58,506 bases of DNA from CAYQZD01 sp964421875 (GCA_964421875.1 CAYQZD010000008.1:1-58506); one strand, 5' to 3'; positions 1-9,960 are shown, counted from the first letter of the stretch. Program-made: numbers and translations. The notes: generated by a model from the letters alone, not told the origin.

Positions 1-74
1 AGTGGCCCGAACTGGGCATATCCCAAGGCGGCGGCGGTCAATACCACCAGAAAAGAAGTGATAACAGTTTTCAT
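1..74 (-). CDS. N-terminal fragment of an exported protein (runs off left edge)
   Basis: An ATG at 72-74 on the minus strand opens a frame that stays open to the window edge. The roughly 24 visible residues begin MKTVITSFLVVLTAA and end in GYAQFGP, which is a classical Sec signal peptide with an AQ cleavage site, the same style as the neighbouring secreted proteins. A Shine-Dalgarno-like AGAGGA (plus-strand 81-86) sits about six bases upstream of the ATG. The mature protein is outside the window, so no function can be given. Another T9SS cargo protein is plausible only from context. Confidence 0.6.
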   Translation of the reverse strand, partial: MKTVITSFLVVLTAAALGYAQFGP

Positions 75-160
75 TTTGTGTCCTCTGTTTATTGTAAAAA
101 GATTTCGGCGCTTCGGCTAAATCGTGACTCTCGATGAGGTGTCATCGATATATTTATAAA

Positions 161-3100
161 TTATTTTATTAAAAGCAATTTTCGCGTCTGCGAAAATTCC
201 CCCGCCTGAAGCCGCGCGAAATAAACACCACTGGCCATACCAGAGGCATCGAAAAGCGTCGAATGACGCCCGGCGGGATAGAAACCTTCCGCCAGCGCCG
301 CAATCTCCCGTCCCGCGATGTCGTAAACCGTCAGCCTAACCTCGCACGCTTTCGGCAGGTCGAAGCGGAGTGCTGCGGCGGGATTGAAGGGGTTGGGATA
401 GGAAGGATGAAGGGCAAATTCCGAAGGCAGGATTGCAGTGTTTTCTTCATCATCGTCCCAGCCGGAACAAGCCCAGCCTAAATTGTGCGCGGGAGGAGCG
501 TCGCCGGGGAGTTTGATTACATAGAAACTGTCACCGGCGTAAACTGTATCAGGATAACCCGCTTTCCCAATATATTGGATGTTGCCTGGTGGAGCGTTCG
601 CGGGAACATATTGAGTAATTTCAGGAGACTGAGTTATTCCCGGTTGAAATCCTACTTGAGTCCGCAATAACAAAGGACTTTGAACACACCCACGGGGAAG
701 AATGGCTTCAGTCCAGACATCTATGTATAACACCCGAGAGAGCAGATTATCAACTCCAATATTGAAAATGAAGTCGCCTCCACTTGCTGGGATGTTGACT
801 GGAATTACGGATGGAATCAAGCGTAACCTTAAGATACTCTGGTCGAAATAAAACGTTCCGATATCGGCGATGGTACAATCCGGGTCGAAGGGGCTGGCAG
901 GGTCTCCGGCGTCGATGCAGGGGGAGTTCCACTGGAGTCGATAATCACCGCTGTCGGGATTGACGAATAGGGGAACAAGGTAAATATTGTAGTAAAAATC
1001 GCACGAGTCGCCATTGGTGTTCACTCTGCATAACTGACCATAATATGGTGGAACCACACCGCCAAAATCACCACCTTGATTATTCGAAAAGTCGCAATTA
1101 TTAATTGATTGAACTGATGGAGCGGATAAATAAACGCCGTTGGTTCCTCTTGAACCTTCAACTATGGAATTATCGAGATTAAGTCTTGAATTAAAAGTAT
1201 AAATGCCTCCACCAATTGAATCGGTGCAGTTATCTGAAATTGAACATCTATCAATATGAACAGAACCGCTGGAAACACTGATACCACCACCAGTTAATAA
1301 TGCTGTGTTGCCATAAATAAGGCAACTTCTTAATTCAAGGCTTGAACTATTAAATACACCTAATCCACCACCATTTTGTGCAGTAGTATTACTGTAAATT
1401 CTGCAATTTTCTACAGTGGCAGCCGAATTATGATAACAATAAATCCCGCCTCCGGAACGCGTAGATGAATTATTGTAAATTTCACAATTTATAATAATCG
1501 GATTAACTGAATAATAACAGTTTATTCCCGCTCCGTACCAATCGGAATTGTTACCGCTGATAGTGCAATTATCAATAATGGGATCAGAGTACCGATAACA
1601 GTGAATTCCACCATCATTATTATCAGTTACGATACAATTTTGTATTAATGGACTGGAATAATATTCACAAAAAATACCGCTCCCATTCCACTGGCTATAA
1701 TTACTATGGATATAGCAGTTGTTTATAATCGGGCTTGAGTAGTTATCACATAAGATTCCAATTCCAGAATTATGTGAAACCTCACAATTCGCAATTACAG
1801 TACCAGTATCATTGTTACATCGAATAGCTATATATTCACTATTACTAACACGACAGTATTCTACTCTACTTGAAGTATTTAACGATGTTTCAAACCATAT
1901 AGTGAATTCAGGATGAGTATTTAAGTTGGGTAAAAACTTAATACTATCATTTTCAGTGCCGATTGCGGAAAGACAACCGTTAATGGTGAATACAAAATCG
2001 CCATTGAAAAGTAGAGTTGCACCAGGCTGAATTATTAAAGAATCACCTTCGGCGACGCAGATATCGTTTTCAACAATATATTGAATACCTCCACCTTGTA
2101 GAACGCCGCTGAGGTTTCCCGACAACCTGATCTGTTCCACTACATTCAACTTAACATGAATTGTATCAGGGCTGTTCGCCGCTAACCTCCCCAATATTAC
2201 TATATCGCCGGTGTATGTACCATAAGTCAAACCGGTGATATCCACCGATACAACCACTGTTCCGGTATCTACTGTTTGCCCCACTAAAGGTATGGTCTCA
2301 AGCCAATCGATGGCTTCATTCACGATGTAATATAAGGTATCAATTCCGGTGTTGATAACTAAGAAATCCTGGTCAGGCGGATTTCCATATCCATACGCAG
2401 CATTGAAAATCAGGCTATCCTGCGGAACAGAAAGGACCGGACCATCTACTGTAAGGTTCACGGGAATAATCTCAGGACTGCAGGAGGCTCCGGGCGCGGT
2501 AATTAGAATTCCGTTTCTGTACATACCTGTTTCCATTCCCGATATATCCACTGACAATGTCAAAGTATCGGTCGGAGGCACCGGCCCGCCTGACATCGGG
2601 TATACTTCCAACCAGGGAATGTTTTCTCTTATAAAATAGTCGAAGCTTCTAACTCCATAGTTCGTTATCCTTAAAAACTGATTTTCCGGATTATTTCTTC
2701 CCGCTATTGCCTGAAATTCAAAATAATATGGTATAGCGCTAAGCATTGGCTGATGAATGGATAACCGATTATGATATCCCATATCTACAATCCCGCGGTC
2801 CGGTAATCCATCAGTCCTCGTTGAACCGATGATTAGAACGGAATCCGGACATCCTGCATCCACGCAAGGAGATTGATTTGGTTGCCCGGTTTCAATGTGT
2901 GATAAAAAGAAGCGGGATAATGTTGTGCTGGTAAATAGCGGGTCTGCTACTATATTCCCAATGCCTGCGTGTTCTGCTTCCAAACAGGAAAAACTAACCC
3001 GGGAAACAGGATTTATTCTTGGGTGGATATTGTTCCAGACTACTGAATTTGCTATGTACATATTCAAGTTTAGAGCGCTACCAAGCAACACATATTCACC

Positions 3101-4381
3101 GTAGTAGCCGTTACCCATATTACCAGTTAATCCAGTTGAACCGCTTACAACGCTACCTCCTTCTCCGCCGGCTCCTCCTATCCCCGCACTCGGATACAGG
3201 TGTTCAAACACTGTACAATTGTTAATCCTTGTTTGTCTTATTCCCTCAACACATACAGCGAAGCCGCCGCCGGCGGTCGCAATTCCCCCGTCACCGCCAT
3301 TGCCACCGGTTTCAAAGCCCCCGCCACTCCTAGCATCACCGCCATTACCACCATCTCCGGCTGTGGCATCACCAGTTCTGTTATCATACATTAAATTGTT
3401 GGTAAGAATGGCAAAAGACATAATACAATAAACTGCCCCTCCCTTTCCCGTTCTGGCATCGCCGCCACCACTTCCATTTCCGCCAAAGGCATAAGGTACT
3501 GGCGTAAAAAAATAAATAGCGGATCCTCCATTGCCACCGGAACCGCCAGTGGCGTCGCCGGTGTAGTTTCCATAGAATATATTGTTGTAAACCATAGCCG
3601 AGGAATAGTAAAGATAAATTGCACCTCCATCTCCACTTACCACGTATCCGCCGGGAGCTCCATCACCACCCTGAAGTGGATGACTACTAATAGCTGTGCT
3701 ATGTTCGCCTCCATTTCCGCCTCTACCACCTATTGCATCACCTGTATGGTTAGAGCATATAACATTATCGATTATTAGAGGGCTTGAATATGCACAGTAT
3801 ATCGCTCCTCCATGCCCCGAAGTAACGCTTTGACCGGGAGTTCCGTCATCTGGCGGATGTGGGTTGAGACTTATTAAAGCGTTGGTTCCATTGACACCTC
3901 TTCGATTATCCGTTCTGTTTCTCGTAATCAAGCAGTGATTTATCAGTAATTTTGATGACTGATATATGAATAATCCGCCTCCGTTTTTCAAAGGACCTTC
4001 GCTGTCTCTGCCTAAACCCTTTTTAATTACACAATACTCCAACTTAGTACTATCTAAAATATTGGAATTGAGGTCTATTATATGCACTCCATCCCACCCC
4101 TCCGCCGTATCCGCCGCCGTGAACACAATCGAATCCTCCTCCGTCCCCGAAGCCGCCAGCCTGCCGTACACAGTCAAGGGGAAATGTCCCTGAAAAATCA
4201 CGCGACAGCCGGGTTCGATTGATAGTGTGGAGTTCTGGTCGATAATGATTTCACCCTGAACCAGATAAGGCGAGCCGGACGCAGGCCAATTGCCGGACAC
4301 ATAACCGCCGGGGACAATGGTCTGAGCAAATACCGCAATCGGAGTAATAATCAGAAAGGCGAATATCGGAAGGAAACGCAT
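161..4381 (-). CDS. Large secreted beta-helix protein with T9SS sorting domain
   Basis: 1406 residues. Signal peptide 1-20 (ends VFAQ). Residues about 40-530 form a right-handed parallel beta-helix with repeated N-N/N-C-x-I turns. It contains a glycine-rich insertion at about 197-417 with recurring TGDATGG and GGNGG blocks. Residues about 553-744 hold two tandem beta-sandwich repeats of BACON-like appearance (WLEVYP, then GMYRNGILI). A second beta-helix spans about 757-1127 and ends with the NGDSCDFYYN cap motif. The recurring pre-sorting module is at about 1184-1314 (DVWTEAILP; GWACSGWDDDE), and the type A sorting domain runs from about 1329 (YPNPFNP) to KLLLIK. GGAGG lies five bases before the ATG. 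It is probably a cell-surface or released protein. Beta-helices often bind or cleave polysaccharide, but no catalytic residues are recognisable, so the substrate is unknown. Confidence 0.9.
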   Translation of the reverse strand: MRFLPIFAFLIITPIAVFAQTIVPGGYVSGNWPASGSPYLVQGEIIIDQNSTLSIEPGCRVIFQGHFPLTVYGRLAASGTEEDSIVFTAADTAEGWDGVHIIDLNSNILDSTKLEYCVIKKGLGRDSEGPLKNGGGLFIYQSSKLLINHCLITRNRTDNRRGVNGTNALISLNPHPPDDGTPGQSVTSGHGGAIYCAYSSPLIIDNVICSNHTGDAIGGRGGNGGEHSTAISSHPLQGGDGAPGGYVVSGDGGAIYLYYSSAMVYNNIFYGNYTGDATGGSGGNGGSAIYFFTPVPYAFGGNGSGGGDARTGKGGAVYCIMSFAILTNNLMYDNRTGDATAGDGGNGGDARSGGGFETGGNGGDGGIATAGGGFAVCVEGIRQTRINNCTVFEHLYPSAGIGGAGGEGGSVVSGSTGLTGNMGNGYYGEYVLLGSALNLNMYIANSVVWNNIHPRINPVSRVSFSCLEAEHAGIGNIVADPLFTSTTLSRFFLSHIETGQPNQSPCVDAGCPDSVLIIGSTRTDGLPDRGIVDMGYHNRLSIHQPMLSAIPYYFEFQAIAGRNNPENQFLRITNYGVRSFDYFIRENIPWLEVYPMSGGPVPPTDTLTLSVDISGMETGMYRNGILITAPGASCSPEIIPVNLTVDGPVLSVPQDSLIFNAAYGYGNPPDQDFLVINTGIDTLYYIVNEAIDWLETIPLVGQTVDTGTVVVSVDITGLTYGTYTGDIVILGRLAANSPDTIHVKLNVVEQIRLSGNLSGVLQGGGIQYIVENDICVAEGDSLIIQPGATLLFNGDFVFTINGCLSAIGTENDSIKFLPNLNTHPEFTIWFETSLNTSSRVEYCRVSNSEYIAIRCNNDTGTVIANCEVSHNSGIGILCDNYSSPIINNCYIHSNYSQWNGSGIFCEYYSSPLIQNCIVTDNNDGGIHCYRYSDPIIDNCTISGNNSDWYGAGINCYYSVNPIIINCEIYNNSSTRSGGGIYCYHNSAATVENCRIYSNTTAQNGGGLGVFNSSSLELRSCLIYGNTALLTGGGISVSSGSVHIDRCSISDNCTDSIGGGIYTFNSRLNLDNSIVEGSRGTNGVYLSAPSVQSINNCDFSNNQGGDFGGVVPPYYGQLCRVNTNGDSCDFYYNIYLVPLFVNPDSGDYRLQWNSPCIDAGDPASPFDPDCTIADIGTFYFDQSILRLRLIPSVIPVNIPASGGDFIFNIGVDNLLSRVLYIDVWTEAILPRGCVQSPLLLRTQVGFQPGITQSPEITQYVPANAPPGNIQYIGKAGYPDTVYAGDSFYVIKLPGDAPPAHNLGWACSGWDDDEENTAILPSEFALHPSYPNPFNPAAALRFDLPKACEVRLTVYDIAGREIAALAEGFYPAGRHSTLFDASGMASGVYFARLQAGEFSQTRKLLLIK

Positions 4382-4470
4382 TTCAGCCTCCGCTGAATGT
4401 TATTCGTTTATCGGAGGAATCGTGCTATAGGCAATATAAGGCGGGGAAAGGTAAATGTCAAGACAATAGT

Positions 4471-4502
4471 TGACAAGTTAGCAAGTTAACAGGTTGGCAA
4501 GT
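4471..4502. repeat. Four degenerate 8-bp tandem units
   Basis: Units tgacaagt, tagcaagt, taacaggt and tggcaagt lie head to tail in the gap between the nitroreductase stop and the start of the 1406-residue protein. The period is eight, unlike the seven-base arrays elsewhere in the window. Role unknown. Confidence 0.6.
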
Positions 4503-4549
4503 TTTTCCCCCTGTTTATCCCCCCTTTTTCGGTGGGTTAAGAACCATAC

Positions 4550-5104
4550 CTACAAATACTGAACAATCTCTGAAACCGGTTTGCGCTGGCGGTGTTTGTC
4601 CGCTAATCCCCGGTAATATTCCGGGAGGTGGGATTCATCGGGGGAGGGGTATCCCGCGGCAATCATCACCAACGGCTTGCAGTCATCCTCGAGGCTGAAA
4701 GCACCCTTGATTTTAGCGGGGTTGAAGCCCGCCATCGGCCTGGCGGCAAGATGGTGATGCGCCGCGGCGAGCATTATATTCATCACCGACATCCCCAGGT
4801 CGAATTGATGGTATTCCCTGCCGTCGGGAAGCTGGCAGTCGTCCTGCGGGCGGGAGTAGGCGACGATTAGCAGGGGGGCTTTGACCGCCCAGGCGCGGTT
4901 GCCGCCGGCTAAAGCTCCCCTGCCCTTCTCCAGAGCTTCAGGGCTTTGTAGAAAGAGGAAGCGCCAGGGCTGCTTGTTGTAGCAGGAGGGAGTGAGGCGG
5001 GCGGCTTCGGTCAAATCCTGCAGCGCTGATTCGGGAATCGGCTTATCCGGTTCGATAGCGCGTCCCGCCCAGCGGGCGTTTAAAAGTTCGATTACGGGAT
5101 TCAC
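4550..5104 (-). CDS. Nitroreductase-family flavoprotein
   Basis: 184 residues, a normal single-domain size for the FMN-dependent nitroreductase superfamily. The N-terminal family signature is visible: RWAGRAI (phosphate-binding Arg residues), then LTPSCYNKQPWRFLFL (the PSxxNxQPWRF motif that lines the FMN site). A later segment, FDLGMSVMNIMLAAAHHHL, matches the dimer-interface helix. Expected activity is NAD(P)H-dependent reduction of nitroaromatics, quinones or a related electron acceptor in the cytoplasm; the true substrate cannot be told. The start is a GTG at 5102-5104 preceded by a purine-rich GGGGGAA. It ends in TAG. The gap to VanZ is only 24 bases, so it may be the last gene of the S8-MBL-VanZ operon. 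Confidence 0.88.
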   Translation of the reverse strand: MNPVIELLNARWAGRAIEPDKPIPESALQDLTEAARLTPSCYNKQPWRFLFLQSPEALEKGRGALAGGNRAWAVKAPLLIVAYSRPQDDCQLPDGREYHQFDLGMSVMNIMLAAAHHHLAARPMAGFNPAKIKGAFSLEDDCKPLVMIAAGYPSPDESHLPEYYRGLADKHRQRKPVSEIVQYL

Positions 5105-5128
5105 TTGAGATTCCCCCTGTGTTTACAA

Positions 5129-6250
5129 TTATTGCTTGCGGCGGGGAAGGAATACGGCGATGGCGAGTAAAATGACAACGGTTTCGAGCAGGGCTATTAC
5201 GGTCCATTGCTGTTTGGAGGAATATGCGGTAATGATGTGTTTACTGACGGGGCTGATATAGAGGTCGTCGAGGTCATTCGCGGCGGAATCGGCGACCTGC
5301 GCCGCGAATTCGGCGCTCCATTGATGTTCGGAGCCGGCTATATAGCTGCTAAAGTACTTTTCAAGTATTTGATTTTCCCGGTGGCCGATGATATGGTCTC
5401 CGCATTTCAAGCGTTTATCGCGGCGGAAAGTATGCACCAGGACTTCTCCGTGCACCGGATTTTTTACGATGTCCAGCAGTTCAGCGTAAGATGAGCGGTA
5501 GAGCCGGGGGAGGATTTCTTCCTTGAAAAAGGCGCTGTCGGGGTAAGCTCCGGTCAGTTTGTGAGTCGGGAGACGGGAGAAAAACACGCCGATTTCAGGG
5601 TCTTCGATACGATGTCCGAACTCGCTGATTCTGACGTTGAAGATTCCGATAGAAAGGATTATAAGCCCGGCTATCGGCAGAGCCGCTTTCAATCCCGCCT
5701 GCCATTCCGCCGGGGTTTCAGGTAGGTTCAAACATTTCCGGTGCCACAACAGCCCTAAGGAGCCGGAAAGCATATTGAGATAAACGTCCCGCAGTTCCCC
5801 CACCCGGTTAATCAGCACTCCCTGCACGAACTCGTCGGCGACTCCGATCATTGTAACAATCAGCAGGGCGTTCAAATACTGCGAAAGGTCTTTACGGTCG
5901 ACCCGCAGGGCGGAAATTATCAAATATGCGAGCAGTCCGTATTCCAGGAAATGAACCTGCTCTACCAGGATTTTTATCCTGCTTAAGGAATAAACATAGG
6001 CGCCGGTGATGAGGACGAGGTAGGCGAAATCCTGCCAGGGCTGGCGGCGTTTTATCATCCTGGTTACAGTGATAATTAGAACCAGAATCAGAATCACCGC
6101 CACTGCAATGGGGATGAAATAACCGGTGAATTTTTCCGTGAGCCAATCCCTCCAGATCGGGGCGTAAGGCAGGGTGAGGAATATCACGGCGGTCCAGGCT
6201 GCCGCCGCCATCCAGTAAAGTAGTCTTTTAACGGGGCGGGACTTGCTCAT
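5129..6250 (-). CDS. VanZ-family membrane protein with extra periplasmic domain
   Basis: 373 residues. Hydrophobic segments at about 10-30, 44-64, 75-95, 105-120 and 125-145 make up a VanZ-like N-terminal half, with the family features FLEYGLLAYLI and MIGVADEFVQ. A further membrane segment at about 190-207 is followed by a soluble stretch of about 130 residues and a final membrane helix before PRRKQ. VanZ proteins are usually shorter; the soluble loop is not one I recognise and probably faces the periplasm. VanZ is linked to low-level teicoplanin resistance in enterococci, but the function of most homologues is unknown. Its ATG overlaps the upstream TGA (ATGA, 6247-6250), so translation is probably coupled to the metallo-beta-lactamase gene. 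Confidence 0.82.
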   Translation of the reverse strand: MSKSRPVKRLLYWMAAAAWTAVIFLTLPYAPIWRDWLTEKFTGYFIPIAVAVILILVLIITVTRMIKRRQPWQDFAYLVLITGAYVYSLSRIKILVEQVHFLEYGLLAYLIISALRVDRKDLSQYLNALLIVTMIGVADEFVQGVLINRVGELRDVYLNMLSGSLGLLWHRKCLNLPETPAEWQAGLKAALPIAGLIILSIGIFNVRISEFGHRIEDPEIGVFFSRLPTHKLTGAYPDSAFFKEEILPRLYRSSYAELLDIVKNPVHGEVLVHTFRRDKRLKCGDHIIGHRENQILEKYFSSYIAGSEHQWSAEFAAQVADSAANDLDDLYISPVSKHIITAYSSKQQWTVIALLETVVILLAIAVFLPRRKQ

Positions 6251-7116
6251 TCCAACTCCACGGTTATATCTTGTCCGCCAAGAACAAATATGACAGTTCC
6301 GTCATTATCGGTGCGGTAAACTTCGGGAACCATCCTCCGGATGCGTTTCATCGTTACTTCTGAGGGATAACCATATTTACTGGGCCCGGTTGAGACCACA
6401 GCGATTTTGGGGGCGACCGTTCTAATGAAGGCTTCGCTGCTTGAGCAGTCGCTGCCGTGATGGGCGCATTTTAAGACATCGCTTTTCAATGAATCACCGT
6501 AGATTTCCGCCATTTCCCGGTCTGTTTGGTTGTCGATGTCCGCGGCGAGGAGGATTGAGGTTTCGCCATATTCGAGTTTCATTACGATGGAAGCGCCATT
6601 GAGACCCCGCAACACATTTAAGGATTCATCCGGCGGAGGATTGAGTACTTGCAGATTGACGCCGCCGAGATGGAATTCGTCGCCGCGCGCGATGATTTTC
6701 AGCGGAATCGCATTCGCCTCAGCGGATTCTTTGAAGCGGCGGTAGAGTTTAGTGTCTTCGCAGTATTCACTGGTCCAGATTTCCGCTACAGGAAATTCTT
6801 CCAGCGCCGTAAGCAGGCCGCCTACATGGTCGGGGTGGGTGTGCGTAAGGACAACATAGTCGATATTGGCGTATCCCTTATCCCGGATTGCGCCGGTTAC
6901 AATGCTTCCGGCTTCAACCGTCCCGCCATCCACCAGCATAGTGTGGCCCTGGGGAAATTCGATAAAGATGGCGTCGCCGTGCCCTACCGCCAGGACAGTT
7001 ACGGTCAAGTTTTCAGCGGCGGCGGGAATGACGGCAGTTATAAGCAATACAAAAGCGGCGATGATTACTGATAATCGTCGGCGAAAAGGGGAATTAGATG
7101 GGGAAGGAGGTTTCAT
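6247..7116 (-). CDS. Exported ComEC/Rec2-like metallo-beta-lactamase-fold hydrolase
   Basis: 289 residues. A basic N-terminus followed by a hydrophobic segment (about 15-34, ending AAAEN) suggests export or membrane anchoring. The rest is a metallo-beta-lactamase fold: LAVGHGDAIFI and LVDGG strands, then the metal-binding THTHPDH motif (H92, H94, D96, H97), CAHHGSDCSSSEAF and a late VVSTGPSKYGYPS. This layout matches the stand-alone version of the C-terminal domain of ComEC/Rec2, in which the fold is thought to act on nucleic acid. Whether this one hydrolyses DNA or something else is not known. Its ATG overlaps the stop of the subtilase (ATGA, 7113-7116) and its stop overlaps VanZ, giving a three-gene coupled operon. 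Confidence 0.85.
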   Translation of the reverse strand: MKPPSPSNSPFRRRLSVIIAAFVLLITAVIPAAAENLTVTVLAVGHGDAIFIEFPQGHTMLVDGGTVEAGSIVTGAIRDKGYANIDYVVLTHTHPDHVGGLLTALEEFPVAEIWTSEYCEDTKLYRRFKESAEANAIPLKIIARGDEFHLGGVNLQVLNPPPDESLNVLRGLNGASIVMKLEYGETSILLAADIDNQTDREMAEIYGDSLKSDVLKCAHHGSDCSSSEAFIRTVAPKIAVVSTGPSKYGYPSEVTMKRIRRMVPEVYRTDNDGTVIFVLGGQDITVELE

Positions 7117-9932
7117 TTCAGAAAGACTATTTTCCTGGTTTTAACGATAGCGCCGCCGGCGGCTCGAAGGTAATAGACCCCCGAAGCGAGTTTATTACCG
7201 TTCCAGACAAACCGCGACTGCCCTGCGGGGAGGAATCCGGAGTGAATCAACGCCGCTTCGCGTCCCAGAGGGTCGAATACTCGGATATCCATTTTTCCGC
7301 TTCGAATTAGGTTGAGGGCAAAGACAATATTCCGATTAAAGGGATTGGGCGCCGGTGGTGAAAGACTGAAGGTGAAAACAGAACCTGAATATTCCCCCAC
7401 TCTACCCTGAGTAAGAGAGGAGTATTTATCCGCAGCGGCCTGGGCGTTGTTCATAAAATCATCATAATCGTCCCCCGCTAAAATAGCGAGGGTTACGGTT
7501 TCGATTGGGTCCAGCCTCAGGTCGAAGGGACCTAAGCCGATGATATGGGAATATTCATGGCCGATACCGGTTGAGGTTCCCATTGTCCCATTCATAAAAC
7601 TCCGCAGACGAATGTCGGTGAAGTTGTAATTATAAGCTTCATTATCGACGGCGGTGTGGGCGGCGACATTACCGCTTAAAGCCGCCATACCATAATAATA
7701 TGAACCGCCCCCGAACATATACCCTGCATTGTATTCCGGATTGAATCCTGCGGAGTTTGACAAGCTGTTTTTGATATCCCAGTCCAGAAATAAACCGATG
7801 TAGCAATTGGGAAGCATCTCGTCCGAATTGTTGTCGATACTGTATTCAATGAAGAAGAAATCGTCATAGGGGCTGTCAGCCCAGGCATAGGTTTTTTGCT
7901 CCACGGTGATATCGACTATTCCCACTCCGTATATCGCATAATAATTAAGCAGACATTGACTTTCTTGGTCGGCTTGATTTCCCGGAGTGGTAAAGTTCAT
8001 ATCGCCCAGACTTTGCCATTCAAAAGGCTCCTTGACGGAACTCGCAGTGAAGTTTTCCCCGTAGGATAGGAGCAGACTGCCGTGATAGAGGGTGTTGGGG
8101 CCGTTTGGGGGATAGCGGAAACCGGCGCCGTTCTGCGCTTCCAATGTCGAGTATGGATGCCGCTTATAACCTACCGCGCCGACGTTGGAGATGGTGCAGA
8201 CGATATTTCCGGCATCGTGAATCACATAGGGCGGATTAGCTATCATAGTAAAGGGGAGGGAAAATGTATGACCGGTGGAAGTTATAATGTCAAGTAAAAA
8301 ACCTATTCTTTCCGACTCGCCCGCCGAACCAAGTTCGATTCTTAAAGGTGTGTCAATATTATCGCCGGTTCCACCGGAGGGGATATAGCCAAAATAGGCT
8401 GAATCCTCCAATATGGTCACCGCATGATGGCCGCAGTTCAGCCGGCCCGAGACCATATAAGCGTCCTGGTATTTATTTTCCAGAGTAATTATCAGGTCGA
8501 AGGTCTCACCCGATTCGGGATTACCATCCCCGTCGCCGAAATCTGAATCATCCACGATTAGGGAATCGAAGTAGACGCCGGGAACAAGTTGAGCCACTGC
8601 CTTATAAGCGTTGACTTTACCCGCGCCCAGCAGTCCGAGATACTCGGGATTAGCGTTATAGATATCATCACAGGAGTTCACCATTTTGATGGTGAGCATC
8701 TTTGGAGTGAAGTCGGGATTCTCCGCTAAAACCAGCCCGGCGGCGCCCGCCGCCAAGGGAGAAGCCATGGAGGTTCCCGAGGAATAGGAATAAGTGGGCC
8801 TTCCTTGGTCGTCTATCACTGTGGAGTAAATATATTCCCCCGGAGCCGAGACATCGACCCAGGTGTCGTAATTACTCTGACCCTTGGTGTCGTCCTGCCG
8901 CAGCGAAGCCACCGCCAGCACGCCTTCGTAGGCAGAGGGGAAATGGTTGATACCGGTGACATTCTCATTCCCCGCGGCGGCTACTACCAAAGAACCGCCG
9001 TTTAAGGCGTAGGCGACCGCGTCCTCCTCGAAGGAGCTTGCGCCTTCCCCGCCCCAAGAGCAGTTTATAATTTGAGCGCCCATTTCGTGAGCGTAAATAA
9101 TCCCCAGCGCCCCTTCGGTGATGGAGTTGCCGCTTCCCGCCTTGACCGGCATAATGGCGCATCGGGGAGCGATCCCCGCTACGCCGATGCTGTTATTCAT
9201 AGAGGCGGCGGCGATGCCTGAAACGTGGGTGCCATGATAAGCGTAGCTCGAACTCAGGTCGTCGTCGACCGAAGGATCGTTGTCGCGTCCGATGAAATCC
9301 CAGCCGCGGATGTCGTCGATAAAACCGTTGTGGTCGTCATCCACGCCGTTGGCGGGAATTTCACCTGAATTGCGCCAGATGCGTTCCGCCAGGTCGGGGT
9401 GATCCCAATCGACTCCGTTGTCCACAATGGCGATAATCACCCAGCCCGCGCTTTGAGTAATGTCCCAGGCGGCGGGAGTGTAAACGCTGCGAAGCCCCCA
9501 CTGGAGGGGATAATAGGGGTCGTTGGGTATCATTTCGCTGCGCATAGCGCCCGCGCTTTTACCCTGCCAGGGTCCGCCGCAGGCGCGCCTGACAGGGGCG
9601 GGTTCGGCGTATTCCACGCCGGAGACAGCGGCGATGCGCCGCGCCAGAGCGGGAATATCGGCCTCGGGGCTAAGATGGAAACGGTAAATGCGGTTCAGTC
9701 CCCGAAGGTCCGGGCTTCTTAAATGATGCAGCAGTTTCACCCGCTGGCGCAAACCGTTGACAGTCAGGATATCATCCACAGCGGCGATACCGGAGAGGCT
9801 GCCGGTCTGGCGTTCCGGTTCATAGCCGGGTTCGAACTTGATGTCGATTATACCGGAGCGGAATCCCCCGCCAAAAGCGGAGGCGCAGACGGTTGTCAGG
9901 AACAAGAATATAAGTAGTTTTATCGGATTCAT
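7113..9932 (-). CDS. Secreted S8 (subtilisin-like) serine protease with T9SS sorting domain
   Basis: 939 residues. Signal peptide about 1-20, then an inhibitor-like propeptide to about residue 115 (VEYAEPAPVRR). The catalytic domain carries the full triad: D171 in AIVDNGVDWDHPD, H233 in HGTHVSG, S388 in SSGTSMASP, plus oxyanion N322 in AAAGNEN. After about 445 comes a beta-rich region of unclear type, then a T9SS type A sorting domain from about 855 (APNPFNR to RKIVFLK). Expected role: extracellular protein degradation or processing after export through the outer membrane. The sorting domain is more diverged than those of the 25-58 kb island and lacks the heptad repeats. First gene of a translationally coupled set with the metallo-beta-lactamase and VanZ genes. 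Confidence 0.95.
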   Translation of the reverse strand: MNPIKLLIFLFLTTVCASAFGGGFRSGIIDIKFEPGYEPERQTGSLSGIAAVDDILTVNGLRQRVKLLHHLRSPDLRGLNRIYRFHLSPEADIPALARRIAAVSGVEYAEPAPVRRACGGPWQGKSAGAMRSEMIPNDPYYPLQWGLRSVYTPAAWDITQSAGWVIIAIVDNGVDWDHPDLAERIWRNSGEIPANGVDDDHNGFIDDIRGWDFIGRDNDPSVDDDLSSSYAYHGTHVSGIAAASMNNSIGVAGIAPRCAIMPVKAGSGNSITEGALGIIYAHEMGAQIINCSWGGEGASSFEEDAVAYALNGGSLVVAAAGNENVTGINHFPSAYEGVLAVASLRQDDTKGQSNYDTWVDVSAPGEYIYSTVIDDQGRPTYSYSSGTSMASPLAAGAAGLVLAENPDFTPKMLTIKMVNSCDDIYNANPEYLGLLGAGKVNAYKAVAQLVPGVYFDSLIVDDSDFGDGDGNPESGETFDLIITLENKYQDAYMVSGRLNCGHHAVTILEDSAYFGYIPSGGTGDNIDTPLRIELGSAGESERIGFLLDIITSTGHTFSLPFTMIANPPYVIHDAGNIVCTISNVGAVGYKRHPYSTLEAQNGAGFRYPPNGPNTLYHGSLLLSYGENFTASSVKEPFEWQSLGDMNFTTPGNQADQESQCLLNYYAIYGVGIVDITVEQKTYAWADSPYDDFFFIEYSIDNNSDEMLPNCYIGLFLDWDIKNSLSNSAGFNPEYNAGYMFGGGSYYYGMAALSGNVAAHTAVDNEAYNYNFTDIRLRSFMNGTMGTSTGIGHEYSHIIGLGPFDLRLDPIETVTLAILAGDDYDDFMNNAQAAADKYSSLTQGRVGEYSGSVFTFSLSPPAPNPFNRNIVFALNLIRSGKMDIRVFDPLGREAALIHSGFLPAGQSRFVWNGNKLASGVYYLRAAGGAIVKTRKIVFLK

Positions 9933-9960
9933 AGCGTTTTATCAACGGAGTTGTTGTTAA

